From: Bacillus multifaciens
GTDB lineage: Bacteria > Bacillota > Bacilli > Bacillales > Bacillaceae_G
DNA length: 64,000 nt
Assembly: GCF_030756675.1 (NCBI RefSeq)
Contig: NZ_JAVBXD010000012.1
Location: 46,052-110,051 of the forward strand
Reading direction: 5' to 3'
The notes beneath the pieces are model-generated. The model saw only the letters and a list, made by a program, of their open reading frames with translations. It was not told the DNA's origin and did not search any database. Each line of letters starts with the position of its first letter. Position 1 is the stretch's first letter. Below are positions 51,678-61,116 of this stretch, piece by piece. The translations under genes were made by a program, and so were the position numbers.

Positions 51678-52628
51678 TTATTGTTTGTTTCGGTTATTTG
51701 GAGCAGAAGAGTCACGACGGTACCGGTATATATATTGATTAAAATTCCAAGAGCTTAGAAATTTTTCAGCTGCTTTATAGCCAGAATGATAAAGCCAGTC
51801 TTTTTCTTCATTACTTAAATTGAAGTTGGTACTTGTAATATTTCCAGTAGGAATTTTAATTGTTCGCGCCCTTGCTTCTGTATTGAGATAACGTAAATCG
51901 TGGGCTTGCATCATTGTTTTAAATAACCCTTTAAACATAGAAACGGGTTCTTCATAAAGCACAGGTTCAGCTTGAATTTCGTCTTTCACAAAATGAAACC
52001 CAAAAGTAGGCCAGCGCGGAATGTTTGGTGTGTCGAAAATCCATATCGGATAATTACTGAGAACGCCTCCATCAAGCATATAGCAAGATTGCTTCCACTT
52101 AGGAGTTTTCCATTTTACCGGTTGAAAAAAGAAAGGAATTGTACTGCTCATTCTTGCTGCTTTTGCAATAGAAAAATTTTTATTTAAAAATCCATAATGC
52201 GGTAAGTCGTCGGGGAAAATTACCATGTTACCATTGCTGATGTCAGAAGCAATAATTTTTAAACTATCGGGGTTAGGTAAGTCACTAAAACAAGTAACTC
52301 CCTTTTTGGATAATAAATCTTCTAACCATTGTTCTATAAAATCGTTTTTATATATGCCCATTTTAAACCACACATTTACTCCTTTTCCAATCAGGGGGAT
52401 TTTATCTAACCATGTTTTTGTTAGGAAGTTTGTATAATCAGCGTTATTTATAATGGTTTTTAATTCTTTTCCTGTATAGCCGCATGCGAGCAGTGCCGCT
52501 ATTATAGCACCAGCTGATGTACCAGCAACTCGTTCCCATGTATAACCGTTTTCTTCTAATGCACAAATTGCTCCAACATGTGCAATTCCTCGAACGCCGC
52601 CTCCTTCGAAGACACCGTCAATTTTCAT
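51678..52628 (-). CDS. patatin-like phospholipase
   Basis: A 316-residue acyl hydrolase. The Gly-rich oxyanion loop is FEGGGVRGIAHVG (8-20), the nucleophile is Ser38 in GTSAG and the dyad Asp is in LDGGVLSNYP. The start at 52628 (MKIDGVFEGGG) has AGAGAGG upstream; the longer frame to 52688 is unlikely. No signal peptide, so it is cytoplasmic or delivered another way. The family releases fatty acids from phospholipids. Confidence 0.9.
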   Translation of the reverse strand: MKIDGVFEGGGVRGIAHVGAICALEENGYTWERVAGTSAGAIIAALLACGYTGKELKTIINNADYTNFLTKTWLDKIPLIGKGVNVWFKMGIYKNDFIEQWLEDLLSKKGVTCFSDLPNPDSLKIIASDISNGNMVIFPDDLPHYGFLNKNFSIAKAARMSSTIPFFFQPVKWKTPKWKQSCYMLDGGVLSNYPIWIFDTPNIPRWPTFGFHFVKDEIQAEPVLYEEPVSMFKGLFKTMMQAHDLRYLNTEARARTIKIPTGNITSTNFNLSNEEKDWLYHSGYKAAEKFLSSWNFNQYIYRYRRDSSAPNNRNKQ

Positions 52629-52673
52629 AAAAGTACCTCTCTTCAATTCATTATTTATAAAGTTAATGAAAAT

Positions 52674-52702
52674 AAAAAAGCACGACAAATGCGTGCTTTT
52701 TT
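52674..52702 (-). terminator. terminator of the YjcZ-type gene
   Basis: AAAAAAGCACG and CGTGCTTTTTT, loop ACAAATG, downstream of the minus-strand spore peptide gene. Confidence 0.88.
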
Positions 52703-52722
52703 CAATAGTTGTTAAAGATTAC

Positions 52723-52872
52723 TTAGCAGAAAAAGCCGTTCGTGCAGCTTGCTCCGATGATGATAAGAAGGATAAATAAAACGATTAATAAAGCAAAACC
52801 GCCATATCCACAACCGCCATATCCTCCATAGCCGTAACCATATCCACAACCGGATCCATATCCATAACCCAT
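52723..52872 (-). CDS. YjcZ-family small spore membrane peptide
   Basis: 49 residues: [40 protein letters not shown] and a short Cys-containing tail. The Gly/Tyr-rich head followed by the fixed [16 protein letters not shown] helix defines the YjcZ/sporulation small-protein family, which is made in multiple copies in the B. cereus group and localises to spore membranes or coat. GGAGG lies before the ATG at 52872. Confidence 0.9.
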   Translation of the reverse strand: MGYGYGSGCGYGYGYGGYGGCGYGGFALLIVLFILLIIIGASCTNGFFC

Positions 52873-53119
52873 ATTTATGTCCTCCTTAATATAAGAATTT
52901 TGGGTAAACAAAGTGGGATTTTTGAGGGTGTCTTACAAAGGATGATAAGTTTGCATGTTTGTAGGAACACTGTATATTATGTAGTAGAATGGCATTTCGA
53001 TTATTATGAACAAGCCCTTTTTCATAATGGGCGGTGGGATAATGATAAAGAAAAAACGAAAGAAGATACAAAAGATTCTATGATATGATATAGATAATCA
53101 TGTAGCAGAAGGAGTTTGT

Positions 53120-53893
53120 ATGACGAAACATATTGAAGAATTAATTGAAAAGTATCAACTGAATCATATAAAACATGAATTGTTAATGGCGGCATTTGAA
53201 TGTATAAAAGTAGTACCAATACAAGAAGAGCTATTGCCAATAGGGTGTTCAAAAATGGGAGGTTCACCTGATTTACCAGCAGAGTTGGCATATCCCACTT
53301 ATAAAGGGCGTCCTCTTCACTTTGTTGCCCAGTTTCATTTAGCTGAAATTCAAGCTGTAGGTATAAAAAATGATTTGCCTGAAAAGGGCATGTTATATTT
53401 CTTTTATTTTGCTGATGATGAACAGGAAGACTTTTATGAAGTATATGGAAATTCGAACGTAAAAGAAGGCTGGCGCGTTTTATATTATGAGGGATCAATA
53501 GAGGAGTTACAAAAAAACGATCAAATGAAGCGGCAATATCCTCAGTGTAGAATGACATTTGAAAAGGTGCAAAAACTTCCTGAGTTGTTTATTGAAAACG
53601 AAGACGATTCAGATCGTTTCTTACAACTATTAGAAGAATTAATACCGGATCATTATGACAATCATCAAATTTTGGGTACACCATTTTCTGTTCAAACAGA
53701 AGTGTTTGAGGAAGCACAAGAATATATGAATGTGCATCACAGTGAGATGACATTATTATTTCAAGTAGATTCTGATGAGCAACATTTGAACATGATGTGG
53801 GGAGATATGGGAATGTTATATTTCTGTATTGCAAATGAAGATATAAAGCAACACCGTTTTGAAAATGCTGGTTGTATTTTACAAAGTTTATAA
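53120..53893 (+). CDS. DUF1963 (YwqG-like) protein
   Basis: A 257-residue soluble protein. DUF1963 marks are SKMGGSPDLP, PLHFVAQFHLAEI, GMLYFFYFADD, LGTPFSVQTE, TLLFQVDSDE and the end GDMGMLYFCIANEDI. YwqG in B. subtilis lies by a toxin locus; the molecular function is unknown. AGAAGGAG precedes the start. Monocistronic. Confidence 0.88.
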   Translation: MTKHIEELIEKYQLNHIKHELLMAAFECIKVVPIQEELLPIGCSKMGGSPDLPAELAYPTYKGRPLHFVAQFHLAEIQAVGIKNDLPEKGMLYFFYFADDEQEDFYEVYGNSNVKEGWRVLYYEGSIEELQKNDQMKRQYPQCRMTFEKVQKLPELFIENEDDSDRFLQLLEELIPDHYDNHQILGTPFSVQTEVFEEAQEYMNVHHSEMTLLFQVDSDEQHLNMMWGDMGMLYFCIANEDIKQHRFENAGCILQSL

Positions 53894-53900
53894 GTTGAAG

Positions 53901-53942
53901 AAGAAGCAGTTTCACGTGTGAACGGAAATTGCTTTTCTAATT
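53901..53942 (+). terminator. weak terminator after the DUF1963 gene
   Basis: AGAAGCAGTTTC pairs imperfectly with GAAATTGCTTTTCT. Confidence 0.5.
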
Positions 53943-54023
53943 TTTATCGAGTAATGAAGTAATATAAATCCAAATTTAAAAAAACGATTCTTTTTCGGTG
54001 GGCGAGAGCATCTGGCCATGCAT

Positions 54024-54142
54024 AGAAGCGGTTAGTACCCTTTCCTGCCACATGCAAGGTTAAACAAAGGGAGGAAGCAAGTGCAGGTTCTTTTGCATAG
54101 CCGCAATCGTATATGATGAAAAATTAAAATGGATTCATAGAG
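54024..54142 (+). repeat. bcr1-like repeat, copy 1
   Basis: Contains TTTCCTGCCACATGC, AAACAAAGGGAGGAAGC, GCATAGCCGCAATC and AATGGATTCATAG. All blocks recur in the same order on the opposite strand at 63749-63905. The rest of 53943-54376 is gene-free and holds the promoter of the next gene. Confidence 0.75.
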
Positions 54143-54376
54143 ATTTATTATATAAACACAAATAAATAGTTTAATGTTGTTTGAATTACGATTAAGCAAA
54201 TACATTTTAGGTGGTGTTAATGGGTTCGGACTGTCTAGCATTATTTGTATGTGGATTTCTTTCGAAAATGCGTTAAAATATAAAAAATGTATTTTCTTTT
54301 TTAATAGAATTAATATATATTTATATATATAGGAAATACAATTTATAGTAATTTAATATTATGAGGATGTGATGAA

Positions 54377-55540
54377 ATGAAGAAATCTGTAAAATGTATA
54401 ACAACTATAGCACTTTGTTCGTCTATTATAAGTGGAACTCTTCATATGCCTTCAGTTTCATATGCCGCTACAAAACAAGTAACAGATAATGGTTCTGTAA
54501 GTGATGCGAAACTGATTGCAGCATTTCAACAAGAATTACAACAGCACTTAAATAATCATGAAACAAATATTACGATTGCTTATAAGACAAAGAATTCAAA
54601 CATAAAAGAAGTTTTGAATACACTGGTGCAAGCTTATAATCAGACATTAGAAAAAGATCAATATTTAAAATATAATGTAAGCGGTACAAAATTTTCGATT
54701 CGTGGTGTACCAGGGAATTATTCATTTACAGTGAATATTTCATACCGAGAAACGAAAGAGCAATCACAGTACGTGATGAAGCAGGCAAAATCAATTGTAA
54801 ATTCAATCATAAAAGTTGGAATGGATCAAAATGAAAAAGTAAAAGCTGTTCATGACTATGTAGTGAAAAATGTTTCATATGACACATCACTTCGTTCTTA
54901 CACTGCATACGATGCACTAGCAAAACACTCGGCAGTTTGTCAAGGATATGCACTATTAACCTATCAATTATTAAAAGAAGCGGGGATTCAATCTCAGATC
55001 GTAACGGGAACTGGAAATGGGCAGTGTCATGCATGGAACCTTGTGAATATTGATGGAAAATGGTATCACCTCGATACGACATTTGATGATCCAGTTCCGG
55101 ATAAACAAGGCCGTGTTACGTATTCTTATTTTAATATGTCCGATGAGCAAATGAGTAAAGATCATCAATGGGATCGTAGTAAATATCCAGTTGCAAATAC
55201 AAGTTATTATAATGAGTTAACAAATAAAATTAAAGCAGGAAATAAGAAAGCGCCTGTTTATCAACAAATCTTAAAGGATACAAATCTTGTTTATTTAGCG
55301 GCAGAATTTGGAGCTGAAAACTATAACCAGCTAAAACAAAAATTACAGCAAAAATTTACAACGAAACAAGAAAAAGTAGAACTACGTTACCATCAAACAG
55401 TCAATAACACGATGAATGATGTTAAAAAAGTACTGAATGAAGTTGCATGGCCAAAAGGAGCAAAGCGAGTATCATATCAGGTAGCTCCTTACCAGGCGCA
55501 AAATGGATATTCATTGTTAACAATTACATTTTCATATTAA
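54377..55540 (+). CDS. secreted transglutaminase-like protein
   Basis: A 387-residue protein with a signal peptide (MKKSVKCITTIALCSSIISG, cleavage near SYAA at about 31), so exported. The transglutaminase-like core has Cys188 (SAVCQGYA), His218 (CHAWNLV) and Asp233 (HLDTTFDDP), a complete catalytic triad. Such bacterial proteins act as peptidases or crosslinking enzymes on the cell surface; the substrate is unknown. GAGGATGTGATG is upstream of the ATG. Confidence 0.87.
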   Translation: MKKSVKCITTIALCSSIISGTLHMPSVSYAATKQVTDNGSVSDAKLIAAFQQELQQHLNNHETNITIAYKTKNSNIKEVLNTLVQAYNQTLEKDQYLKYNVSGTKFSIRGVPGNYSFTVNISYRETKEQSQYVMKQAKSIVNSIIKVGMDQNEKVKAVHDYVVKNVSYDTSLRSYTAYDALAKHSAVCQGYALLTYQLLKEAGIQSQIVTGTGNGQCHAWNLVNIDGKWYHLDTTFDDPVPDKQGRVTYSYFNMSDEQMSKDHQWDRSKYPVANTSYYNELTNKIKAGNKKAPVYQQILKDTNLVYLAAEFGAENYNQLKQKLQQKFTTKQEKVELRYHQTVNNTMNDVKKVLNEVAWPKGAKRVSYQVAPYQAQNGYSLLTITFSY

Positions 55541-55586
55541 TCACGAAAAAGAGCATCTTTATGAAGATGCTCTTTTTCGTGATTAA
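55537..55586. terminator. very strong bidirectional terminator
   Basis: A perfect 23-bp inverted repeat with loop TATG; its arms contain AAAAAGAGCATCTT. It includes the stop codons on both strands. Confidence 0.93.
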
Positions 55587-55765
55587 TAAGGTTCTGTCGC
55601 TTGTAAAATAGCGTCTAATAATCCTGGAAATCTCTTGTTTATGTCTTCTGTTCGAATAGAAATGAAACGCTGTGTTCCTTCGATTCTCATATTCATGTTT
55701 AAACGAGCTGGAATTATAAAAAATAAAGAATCTGAAACAAAACAAAAAATAGTTTCATAATGCAT
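55583..55765 (-). CDS. short ORF, possible gene fragment
   Basis: 60 codons from 55765, or 37 from the ATG at 55694. The C-terminal part MNMRIEGTQRFISIRTEDIN, KRFPGLLDAILQATEPY looks like real protein (an amphipathic RFPGLLDAIL helix). Neither start has a good ribosome binding site. It may be the tail of a lost gene. No family recognised. Confidence 0.35.
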   Translation of the reverse strand: MHYETIFCFVSDSLFFIIPARLNMNMRIEGTQRFISIRTEDINKRFPGLLDAILQATEPY

Positions 55766-55825
55766 ATATAAAGCATAAAAATATTATGTGAACTTCAAAA
55801 AAAAAGCACTGTTTTCATGTATATA

Positions 55826-56050
55826 CTAAAACAGTGCTTTTCGCTTAGATTGGATTGTTGCAGCATTTTCATCTTTAATACCAGCTTCTTTAATAATGCG
55901 TTGCTTTGCTTTATCTAACAAATTGTTTACTGCTTCACCAAAATAGTTTGCTTCTCGCTTTGTGCGGGCTTCTCGTAAGCACCTGTAGTTTTCTATCAGC
56001 TCCTCTTTTTCAGAGTCTGATAAGAAATTTTCTATCTTTTTGTTTGTCAT
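55826..56050 (-). CDS. small hypothetical helical protein
   Basis: 74 residues beginning MTNKKIENFLSDSEKEELIE, highly charged and predicted all-helical, ending TIQSKRKALF. AAAGGGTG lies six bases before the ATG at 56050, better than 56059. It looks like a soluble conserved small protein of the group. Function unknown. Confidence 0.65.
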   Translation of the reverse strand: MTNKKIENFLSDSEKEELIENYRCLREARTKREANYFGEAVNNLLDKAKQRIIKEAGIKDENAATIQSKRKALF

Positions 56051-56134
56051 AAGAAACACCCTTTCTTCTGACAGACGCTTTCATTCAGAATTTTTATTTT
56101 TCATTATATCAGCAAATCGCAAGTTATAGTACAT

Positions 56135-56482
56135 TTAACGCTTTAATAATTTGTCAATTTCTTGTATTTTTTCATTTGCTTTATTCATTTGTATATTCTT
56201 TGCTTGTTCTCCTCCAAGCGCTTGATGGAGTAAAAATGTTTGGCCAGAAATTGCAGTGACGATTGCAACTTTAATGATTTCTTTTAAAGTTGTTGCGTCG
56301 AATAAAACAAGGCCAAGTAGTGCAGCGAGGCTACCTGTGATGATATCAGCTAAAAAGCCGAGATGGAAAAATGTTTTTAATCGGCGTGGAAGCAATAATT
56401 TGCCTTGATGATTGATAAGATGGGCAACAAAACCGGTAATTCCACCAACGAGAAGAGCCGTTAGCCACGAATACATATCCAT
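56135..56482 (-). CDS. DUF4257-like small membrane protein
   Basis: The product is about 115 residues with three hydrophobic segments: SWLTALLVGGITGFVAHLIN, LGFLADIITGSLAALLGLVL and VAIVTAISGQTFLLHQAL, then a charged coiled tail (NEKIQEIDKLLKR). AAAAGGAGTG fits the ATG at 56482. The first segment pattern is that of DUF4257 proteins. Function unknown. Confidence 0.6.
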   Translation of the reverse strand: MDMYSWLTALLVGGITGFVAHLINHQGKLLLPRRLKTFFHLGFLADIITGSLAALLGLVLFDATTLKEIIKVAIVTAISGQTFLLHQALGGEQAKNIQMNKANEKIQEIDKLLKR

Positions 56483-56688
56483 CAAATCCACTCCTTTTAG
56501 TAAATATCATTCTGTTTTTAACGTACTTACTCCTTTTAAAATTTTTGATGTGTATATTGAGAAAGTTAGTATGGAAAATATTTTTATTATAGTAAGATTC
56601 AGTCTGATAATTCTGATATATGTAGTGGATATTTTATTTGAAATTTCATATAATAAAATTAAATCTATTTAGAACGGAGTGATGTATT

Positions 56689-56754
56689 ATGGCGATTGTT
56701 TATAAGATTTATACAGTTAATACAAATAAGGAAGGAACGGGCGAATCTTTATAA
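56689..56754 (+). CDS. 21-codon ORF, uncertain
   Basis: MAIVYKIYTVNTNKEGTGES plus L. ACGGAGTGATG lies upstream of it. It may be a truncated small gene or a leader ahead of the GTPase gene 48 bp downstream. Confidence 0.25.
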   Translation: MAIVYKIYTVNTNKEGTGESL

Positions 56755-56802
56755 AGAATCGTTATATCCTTCCGCAATAAACATTTTAGGGAGGATTCAA
56801 GA

Positions 56803-57855
56803 TTGAATCGTAATTATTTAATGGAATTTGGATGGGATTTACAGTTTGAAGATCAATTATCGGAGCAATTTGCAGTAGGACGTGTTTTGTTAGAGCATAA
56901 ACATATGTATCGGATTATATGCGAAGATGGTGAATATGTAGCTGAATTAACAGGGAAATTTCGTTATGAATCAATTGAGAAGGGCGATTACCCTGCAGTA
57001 GGAGATTGGGTAAGCATAACAAAATTTCCAGAAGAAAAGAAAGCAATGATTCATACTGTGCTTCCAAGAAAAAGTTCTTTCTCTAGAAAAGTAGCTGGAG
57101 AGAAAACGGTGGAACAAATTGTCGCAGCAAATGTAGATTATCTCTTTTTAGTTAATGCTTTAAATGCTGATTTTAATGTAAGGCGAATTGAGCGTTATTT
57201 ATTGTTAGCATATGAGAGCGGAGCAATGCCTGTCGTTATTTTAACGAAGAGTGACTTATGTGCAAATGTGGAGCAAAAAATGATGGAAACAGAGGCGGTT
57301 GCAATTGGTGTACCTATTTTTGCTGTTGATAGTTTGCAGCAAACAGGAATAGACAGATTGCAACAATTTTTACAACCTGGAAAAACGATTGCGCTTATTG
57401 GCTCTTCGGGAGCAGGAAAGTCTACGTTACTGAATGCTTTAATGGAAAATGAAGTGGCTAAAACAGGTGGAATTCGTGAGAGTGATAGTAAAGGAAAGCA
57501 TACGACAACACATCGAGAATTGTTTCAATTACCAACAGGTGCACTTGTTATTGATACACCAGGAATGAGAGAGCTTCAACTTTGGGAAGGAAGCGGTGCA
57601 ATGCACGCAACTTTTTCTGATATTGAAGAAATTGCTCAAAAATGTCGCTTTCGAGATTGTCAACATGAAAATGAGCCTGGTTGTGCAATTCGCGCTGCGA
57701 TTGATGAGGGAACATTGGAGAAAGCTCGATTGTTCAATTATAAAAAATTACAAAAAGAAATTGCTTATGCAATGAGAAAGCAAGATGCTCTTTTGGCTCG
57801 TGCAGAGCGAAATAAGTGGAAGAGCATAACAAAACAAATAAAGAAGAAAAAGTAA
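56803..57855 (+). CDS. RsgA-family GTPase (paralogue)
   Basis: This 350-residue circularly permuted GTPase has an N-terminal OB fold, then G4 TKSD, G1 GSSGAGKST (about 200), G3 DTPGM, and a zinc site CRFRDCQHENEPGC. RsgA proteins help mature the 30S subunit. The motif order is normal, but this gene is monocistronic, whereas the housekeeping rsgA (yloQ) of Bacillus lies in the prpC-prkC region, so it is probably a second copy. It starts with TTG after GGGAGGATT. Confidence 0.88.
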   Translation: MNRNYLMEFGWDLQFEDQLSEQFAVGRVLLEHKHMYRIICEDGEYVAELTGKFRYESIEKGDYPAVGDWVSITKFPEEKKAMIHTVLPRKSSFSRKVAGEKTVEQIVAANVDYLFLVNALNADFNVRRIERYLLLAYESGAMPVVILTKSDLCANVEQKMMETEAVAIGVPIFAVDSLQQTGIDRLQQFLQPGKTIALIGSSGAGKSTLLNALMENEVAKTGGIRESDSKGKHTTTHRELFQLPTGALVIDTPGMRELQLWEGSGAMHATFSDIEEIAQKCRFRDCQHENEPGCAIRAAIDEGTLEKARLFNYKKLQKEIAYAMRKQDALLARAERNKWKSITKQIKKKK

Positions 57856-57856
57856 A

Positions 57857-57896
57857 AAAGAAAACTCCAAGGCATATACGCTTTTGGAGTTTTCTT
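57857..57896 (+). terminator. terminator after the RsgA-type gene
   Basis: AAAGAAAACTCCAA and TTGGAGTTTTCTTT. Confidence 0.88.
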
Positions 57897-58084
57897 TATG
57901 TATTTGTAATTTTATATTAGAACATTGAAATGTAACATTTTGTATATAGACAAAGATAATTTGATTATATAGAATTTATGATATAGTAATTTGAAAATGT
58001 CGTACATCTAACGAATTCGTATTTTTCTTTACTGTATACACTTTCAAAGTATCATCTTTGATAGAACATAAAGGGGTGAGCTGT

Positions 58085-60067
58085 ATGTCAAAGTTGTTTA
58101 AATCATTTCAGCATATGAATGTAGGGAAAAAACTTCTATTTTCATTTTTTGTCATTTTAATCTCTGCTGTGTCTGTAATTGGTACTATGTCTTATCAAAA
58201 TGCAAAAAAGAATTTTGATAGTCAAATTACAAGTAGTGCAAGTCAAAATATTAAAGTGTTAGATAGTTTAATTAATCAAATGATCGATGCAAAGTATAAT
58301 GATGTTACACATTTTTCTAAAGTCATTCAGCGTAATATGCATGAGACTGAAAATGGAGAAAGTATTAGGAAAATATTTACAGAGTATGCGAATTTGCATC
58401 CTGAGATCATATATACTTATGTAGGAACTGATAATGGGGCATATATTCAAGAACCAAACGAACAAATGCCGGCGGATTTTAATCCGAAAGAGCGTCCTTG
58501 GTACATCGATGCAATGAAGAAAAACGGTGGTATTGTGATAACATCTCCATATAAAGACGAAATTACTGGGAATATTGTTGTTACAATCTCTAAAAAATTA
58601 GATGATGGCAGTGGTGTTATTGCAATTGATTTAAAGCTTGAAAGTTTATTAAAAACAACAAAAATGATCAATATCGGTAAAGAAGGCTATGCATTTATTT
58701 TAGATCAAAGTCAAAATATTATAGCTCATCCACAAGAAAAGTCAGGTACTAAAGCACCAGATGTTTGGGCGAAACCTATGTATCAAGAAAATCATGGTAC
58801 GTTCACATATTCAAATGAAGGTTCAGAGAAGAAAATGGTCTTTGCAACAAATGCGAAAACGGGTTGGAAAATTGGTGGTACGATGTACACAAATGAAGTC
58901 GCTACTGCGGCAAATCCGATATTTTACAATACATTAATTATTGCAATAATCGCTCTTATTATAGGGGGAGTAATCATATATTTTATCACTCTTTCCATTA
59001 CGAAACCTTTAAAACAGCTGGTTGTTTCTTCTCATAAAATTAGTAAAGGTGATTTAACAGAAACAATTGAAATTCGTTCAAATGATGAAATTGGTCAACT
59101 TGGAAAAGGATTCAATGAAATGGCTGGGTCGCTGCGCGAGTTGATTTCAAGAATTAATTCGTCAGCAGGGTATGTAGCTGCTTCATCAGAAGAATTAACG
59201 GCAAGTGTAAGACAAGCAGGTGAAGCGACTCAGCAAATTACAATGGCAATTGATCAAGTGTCTAGCGGTGCAGCAATACAAACAAAAGGTGTTGAACAAG
59301 GTGCGATGTTGCTACTAGAAGTGACAGAAGGAATTCAACGTGTGGCAGATACTTCATCCTTTATCGCCACTTCATCTGCATATACACGTCAAAAAGCAGA
59401 AGATGGTGATAAGCTTGTTGCGCAAACGGTAAATCAAATGCAATCGATTCATCAGTCAGTTGCAGAGTCTGATGCAATTATTCAATTGCTAGATAATAAG
59501 TCAAAGCAAATTGGCGATATATTAGAGGTCATTCAAAATATCGCAGATCAAACAAATTTATTAGCATTGAATGCTGCGATTGAAGCAGCAAGGGCAGGGG
59601 AACACGGCAGAGGCTTTGCCATTGTTGCGGATGAAGTACGTAAATTAGCAGAACAATCGAGCACATCTTCAAATGAGATTGGAAAGTTAATTACAGAAAT
59701 TCAAGAAGATATGAGTAAAACCGTTAATTCTATGAATCTTGTAAATACAGAAGTGCAGTCAGGCCTTGTGATTGCCAATGAAACAAAGCAAAGCTTTACT
59801 GAAATACTGCAATCTACAAGTGAAATTGCGAAACAAATTGAAAGCTTAGTTCAGACAGCAAAACAAATGTCCAAAGGGGCAGATGAAGTGTCAGTTTCAG
59901 TTGGTGAAATCGCGATAACAGCAAGTAACAATGCATCAAGCACACAAAGTGTAGCAGCCTCAGCAGAAGAACAATTAGCATCTATAGAAGAAATAAGTTC
60001 AGCAGCTGGAACGTTATCACAAATGGCTGAAGAGTTACAAATATTAATTGAAAGATTTAAGGTGTAA
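58085..60067 (+). CDS. methyl-accepting chemotaxis protein, dCACHE type (copy 1)
   Basis: A 660-residue chemoreceptor. Helix 1 (about 16-36) and helix 2 (about 278-300) flank an extracellular dCACHE domain ([35 protein letters not shown]), which binds small ligands. HAMP follows ([15 protein letters not shown]), then the signalling coiled coil with hairpin tip [20 protein letters not shown] (about 497-516). GGGGTGAG upstream supports 58085 over 58058. The paralogue at 61117 differs mainly in the sensor domain. Ligand unknown. Confidence 0.93.
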   Translation: MSKLFKSFQHMNVGKKLLFSFFVILISAVSVIGTMSYQNAKKNFDSQITSSASQNIKVLDSLINQMIDAKYNDVTHFSKVIQRNMHETENGESIRKIFTEYANLHPEIIYTYVGTDNGAYIQEPNEQMPADFNPKERPWYIDAMKKNGGIVITSPYKDEITGNIVVTISKKLDDGSGVIAIDLKLESLLKTTKMINIGKEGYAFILDQSQNIIAHPQEKSGTKAPDVWAKPMYQENHGTFTYSNEGSEKKMVFATNAKTGWKIGGTMYTNEVATAANPIFYNTLIIAIIALIIGGVIIYFITLSITKPLKQLVVSSHKISKGDLTETIEIRSNDEIGQLGKGFNEMAGSLRELISRINSSAGYVAASSEELTASVRQAGEATQQITMAIDQVSSGAAIQTKGVEQGAMLLLEVTEGIQRVADTSSFIATSSAYTRQKAEDGDKLVAQTVNQMQSIHQSVAESDAIIQLLDNKSKQIGDILEVIQNIADQTNLLALNAAIEAARAGEHGRGFAIVADEVRKLAEQSSTSSNEIGKLITEIQEDMSKTVNSMNLVNTEVQSGLVIANETKQSFTEILQSTSEIAKQIESLVQTAKQMSKGADEVSVSVGEIAITASNNASSTQSVAASAEEQLASIEEISSAAGTLSQMAEELQILIERFKV

Positions 60068-60069
60068 TG

Positions 60070-60106
60070 AAAAAGTGCGTGGATTAAATGATTCGCGCAC
60101 TTTTAG
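60070..60106 (+). terminator. terminator after chemoreceptor 1
   Basis: AAAAGTGCG / CGCACTTTT with inner GATT/GATT-rich loop. Confidence 0.8.
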
Positions 60107-60294
60107 TTTGGGGCTGGAAAATACATCAGTCACAAGGATTAAACATATTGCTGTCAAAGGAATAGATAAATTTGACTATTAGAAAGTGGAAAGTCCTCTT
60201 AAGGTTTTCATTAAATAAAGTTATGTTAATTTTTGTCTAAAACGATGTTGCATACTTCACTTGGAATTGTTAGAATTATTTTACTATTAAACGA

Positions 60295-60472
60295 AAGGGA
60301 TGATGGGTGGACAATGGATAACTAACCTATTTTTTAATATTTGAAATAGTATATTTCAGATAATAAAACTTAGGATTAGTCTGCTCATTTTTCTATATAC
60401 TAAATAGCTTATTTGCGTACGGCAAAATGCAATTTGATTAATCCTTCCAAAATTATTTGGGAGGATTTTTTA
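60295..60472 (+). promoter_or_regulatory. ribosome-mediated transcription attenuator (copy B)
   Basis: It has the same plan as 30544-30748. A short ORF (MDN, 60314-60325) ends inside P1, where ACTAACCTA (60321-60329) pairs with TAGGATTAGT (60371-60380), one bulged A. The conserved block GGATTAGTC (60373-60381) can instead pair with GATTAATCC (60436-60444) as antiterminator. The terminator is AATCCTTCCAAA (60440-60451) with TTTGGGAGGATT (60456-60467), then T. Ribosomes held on the leader would free GGATTAGTC and allow read-through into the gene at 60502. An alternative 13-codon leader (60302, MGGQWITNLFFNI) overlaps it. Confidence 0.75.
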
Positions 60473-60501
60473 TTCTCCCAAAAAAGAAGGGATGATTCTA
60501 T

Positions 60502-60675
60502 ATGTTAGAACTAATGCAGTTACAAAATATAAATGAGGAATTGCGTTTAACTCTTGAGACAGAACGACAAGAAGTTTTGGGGAAGCTTAGCTTTATGACT
60601 CCAAATAATAAAGAATATGAAGTGCTTGATCTAAGATTTAAAGAGCTCACGAAATTAATAAAGGAGCTTCAATGA
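60502..60675 (+). CDS. 57-residue helical protein under attenuator control
   Basis: MLELMQLQNINEELRLTLET, ERQEVLGKLSFMTPNNKEYE and VLDLRFKELTKLIKELQ: two amphipathic helices joined by a short loop. Size and helix-loop-helix layout recall Spo0E-type aspartyl-phosphate phosphatases, but the SQELD motif is absent (LRFKEL instead), so that family is not claimed. AAGGGATG lies upstream. The terminator at 60456-60471 ends 30 bp before its start, making it the direct target of the attenuator. It lies between two chemoreceptors on the same strand. Confidence 0.6.
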   Translation: MLELMQLQNINEELRLTLETERQEVLGKLSFMTPNNKEYEVLDLRFKELTKLIKELQ

Positions 60676-61116
60676 GTGGTTGTAAAATCTTGAGGCCCAC
60701 AATGTTTCAGTTATTCCATTATCGGACGCTATTGTTGAATAAAACTTAGATTTTTAAACGACTTTATTGTTATATTTTTTAGTGTAGTGAAGTATCATAC
60801 ATCAAGATTAAGCAACTATATTTTTAACCCCGTCCTATATTTAGAACGGGGTTATGCTTGTTTGAGTTTTTAAAATTAAATAACTTTATTGTCATTTTAC
60901 AGCGTTTGCCTGATGATATTTTAAATATAGCAATTTGATTTTATATAGAATTAAATCTGTATTTTTATAAATATTTTATAATTACGATATTTATATATAG
61001 ACAAATTGCAATTAATTGTATAAAATCTACAAATAATGAGTCGGAAAATGCTGTATATTCAACTGATTCTTATTTTTTAAATTATTATGTTGGATGGCAC
61101 ATAAAGGGGGAGCTAT
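60676..61116. other. intergenic region with terminator and chemoreceptor promoter
   Basis: No gene. It holds the terminator at 60826 and, at about 60980-61020, AT-rich sequence with TATATAGACAAA that also occurs before chemoreceptor 1 (57945-57955), so both promoters share ancestry. Confidence 0.5.
60826..60856 (+). terminator. terminator after the 57-residue gene
   Basis: AACCCCGT and ACGGGGTT around a 12-base loop. The T-run downstream is poor, so the strength is moderate. Confidence 0.65.

Noticed and set aside
52900-53088. 62-codon + strand ORF ending KEDTKDSMI
   Set aside because: No usable start or ribosome binding site, and it overlaps the promoter region of the YjcZ-type gene. The charged tail looks protein-like but is not enough.
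54032-54241. 69-codon minus-strand ORF
   Set aside because: Formed mostly by the bcr1-like repeat; no start signal and no family-like sequence.
57897-58084. possible riboswitch before chemoreceptor 1
   Set aside because: c-di-GMP riboswitches often precede chemoreceptor genes in this group, but I found no GEMM core and no terminator-like expression platform; the region looks like an ordinary promoter.
60502-60675. Spo0E-family phosphatase
   Set aside because: Size and helix plan fit, but the diagnostic SQELD motif is missing, so the name is not used.
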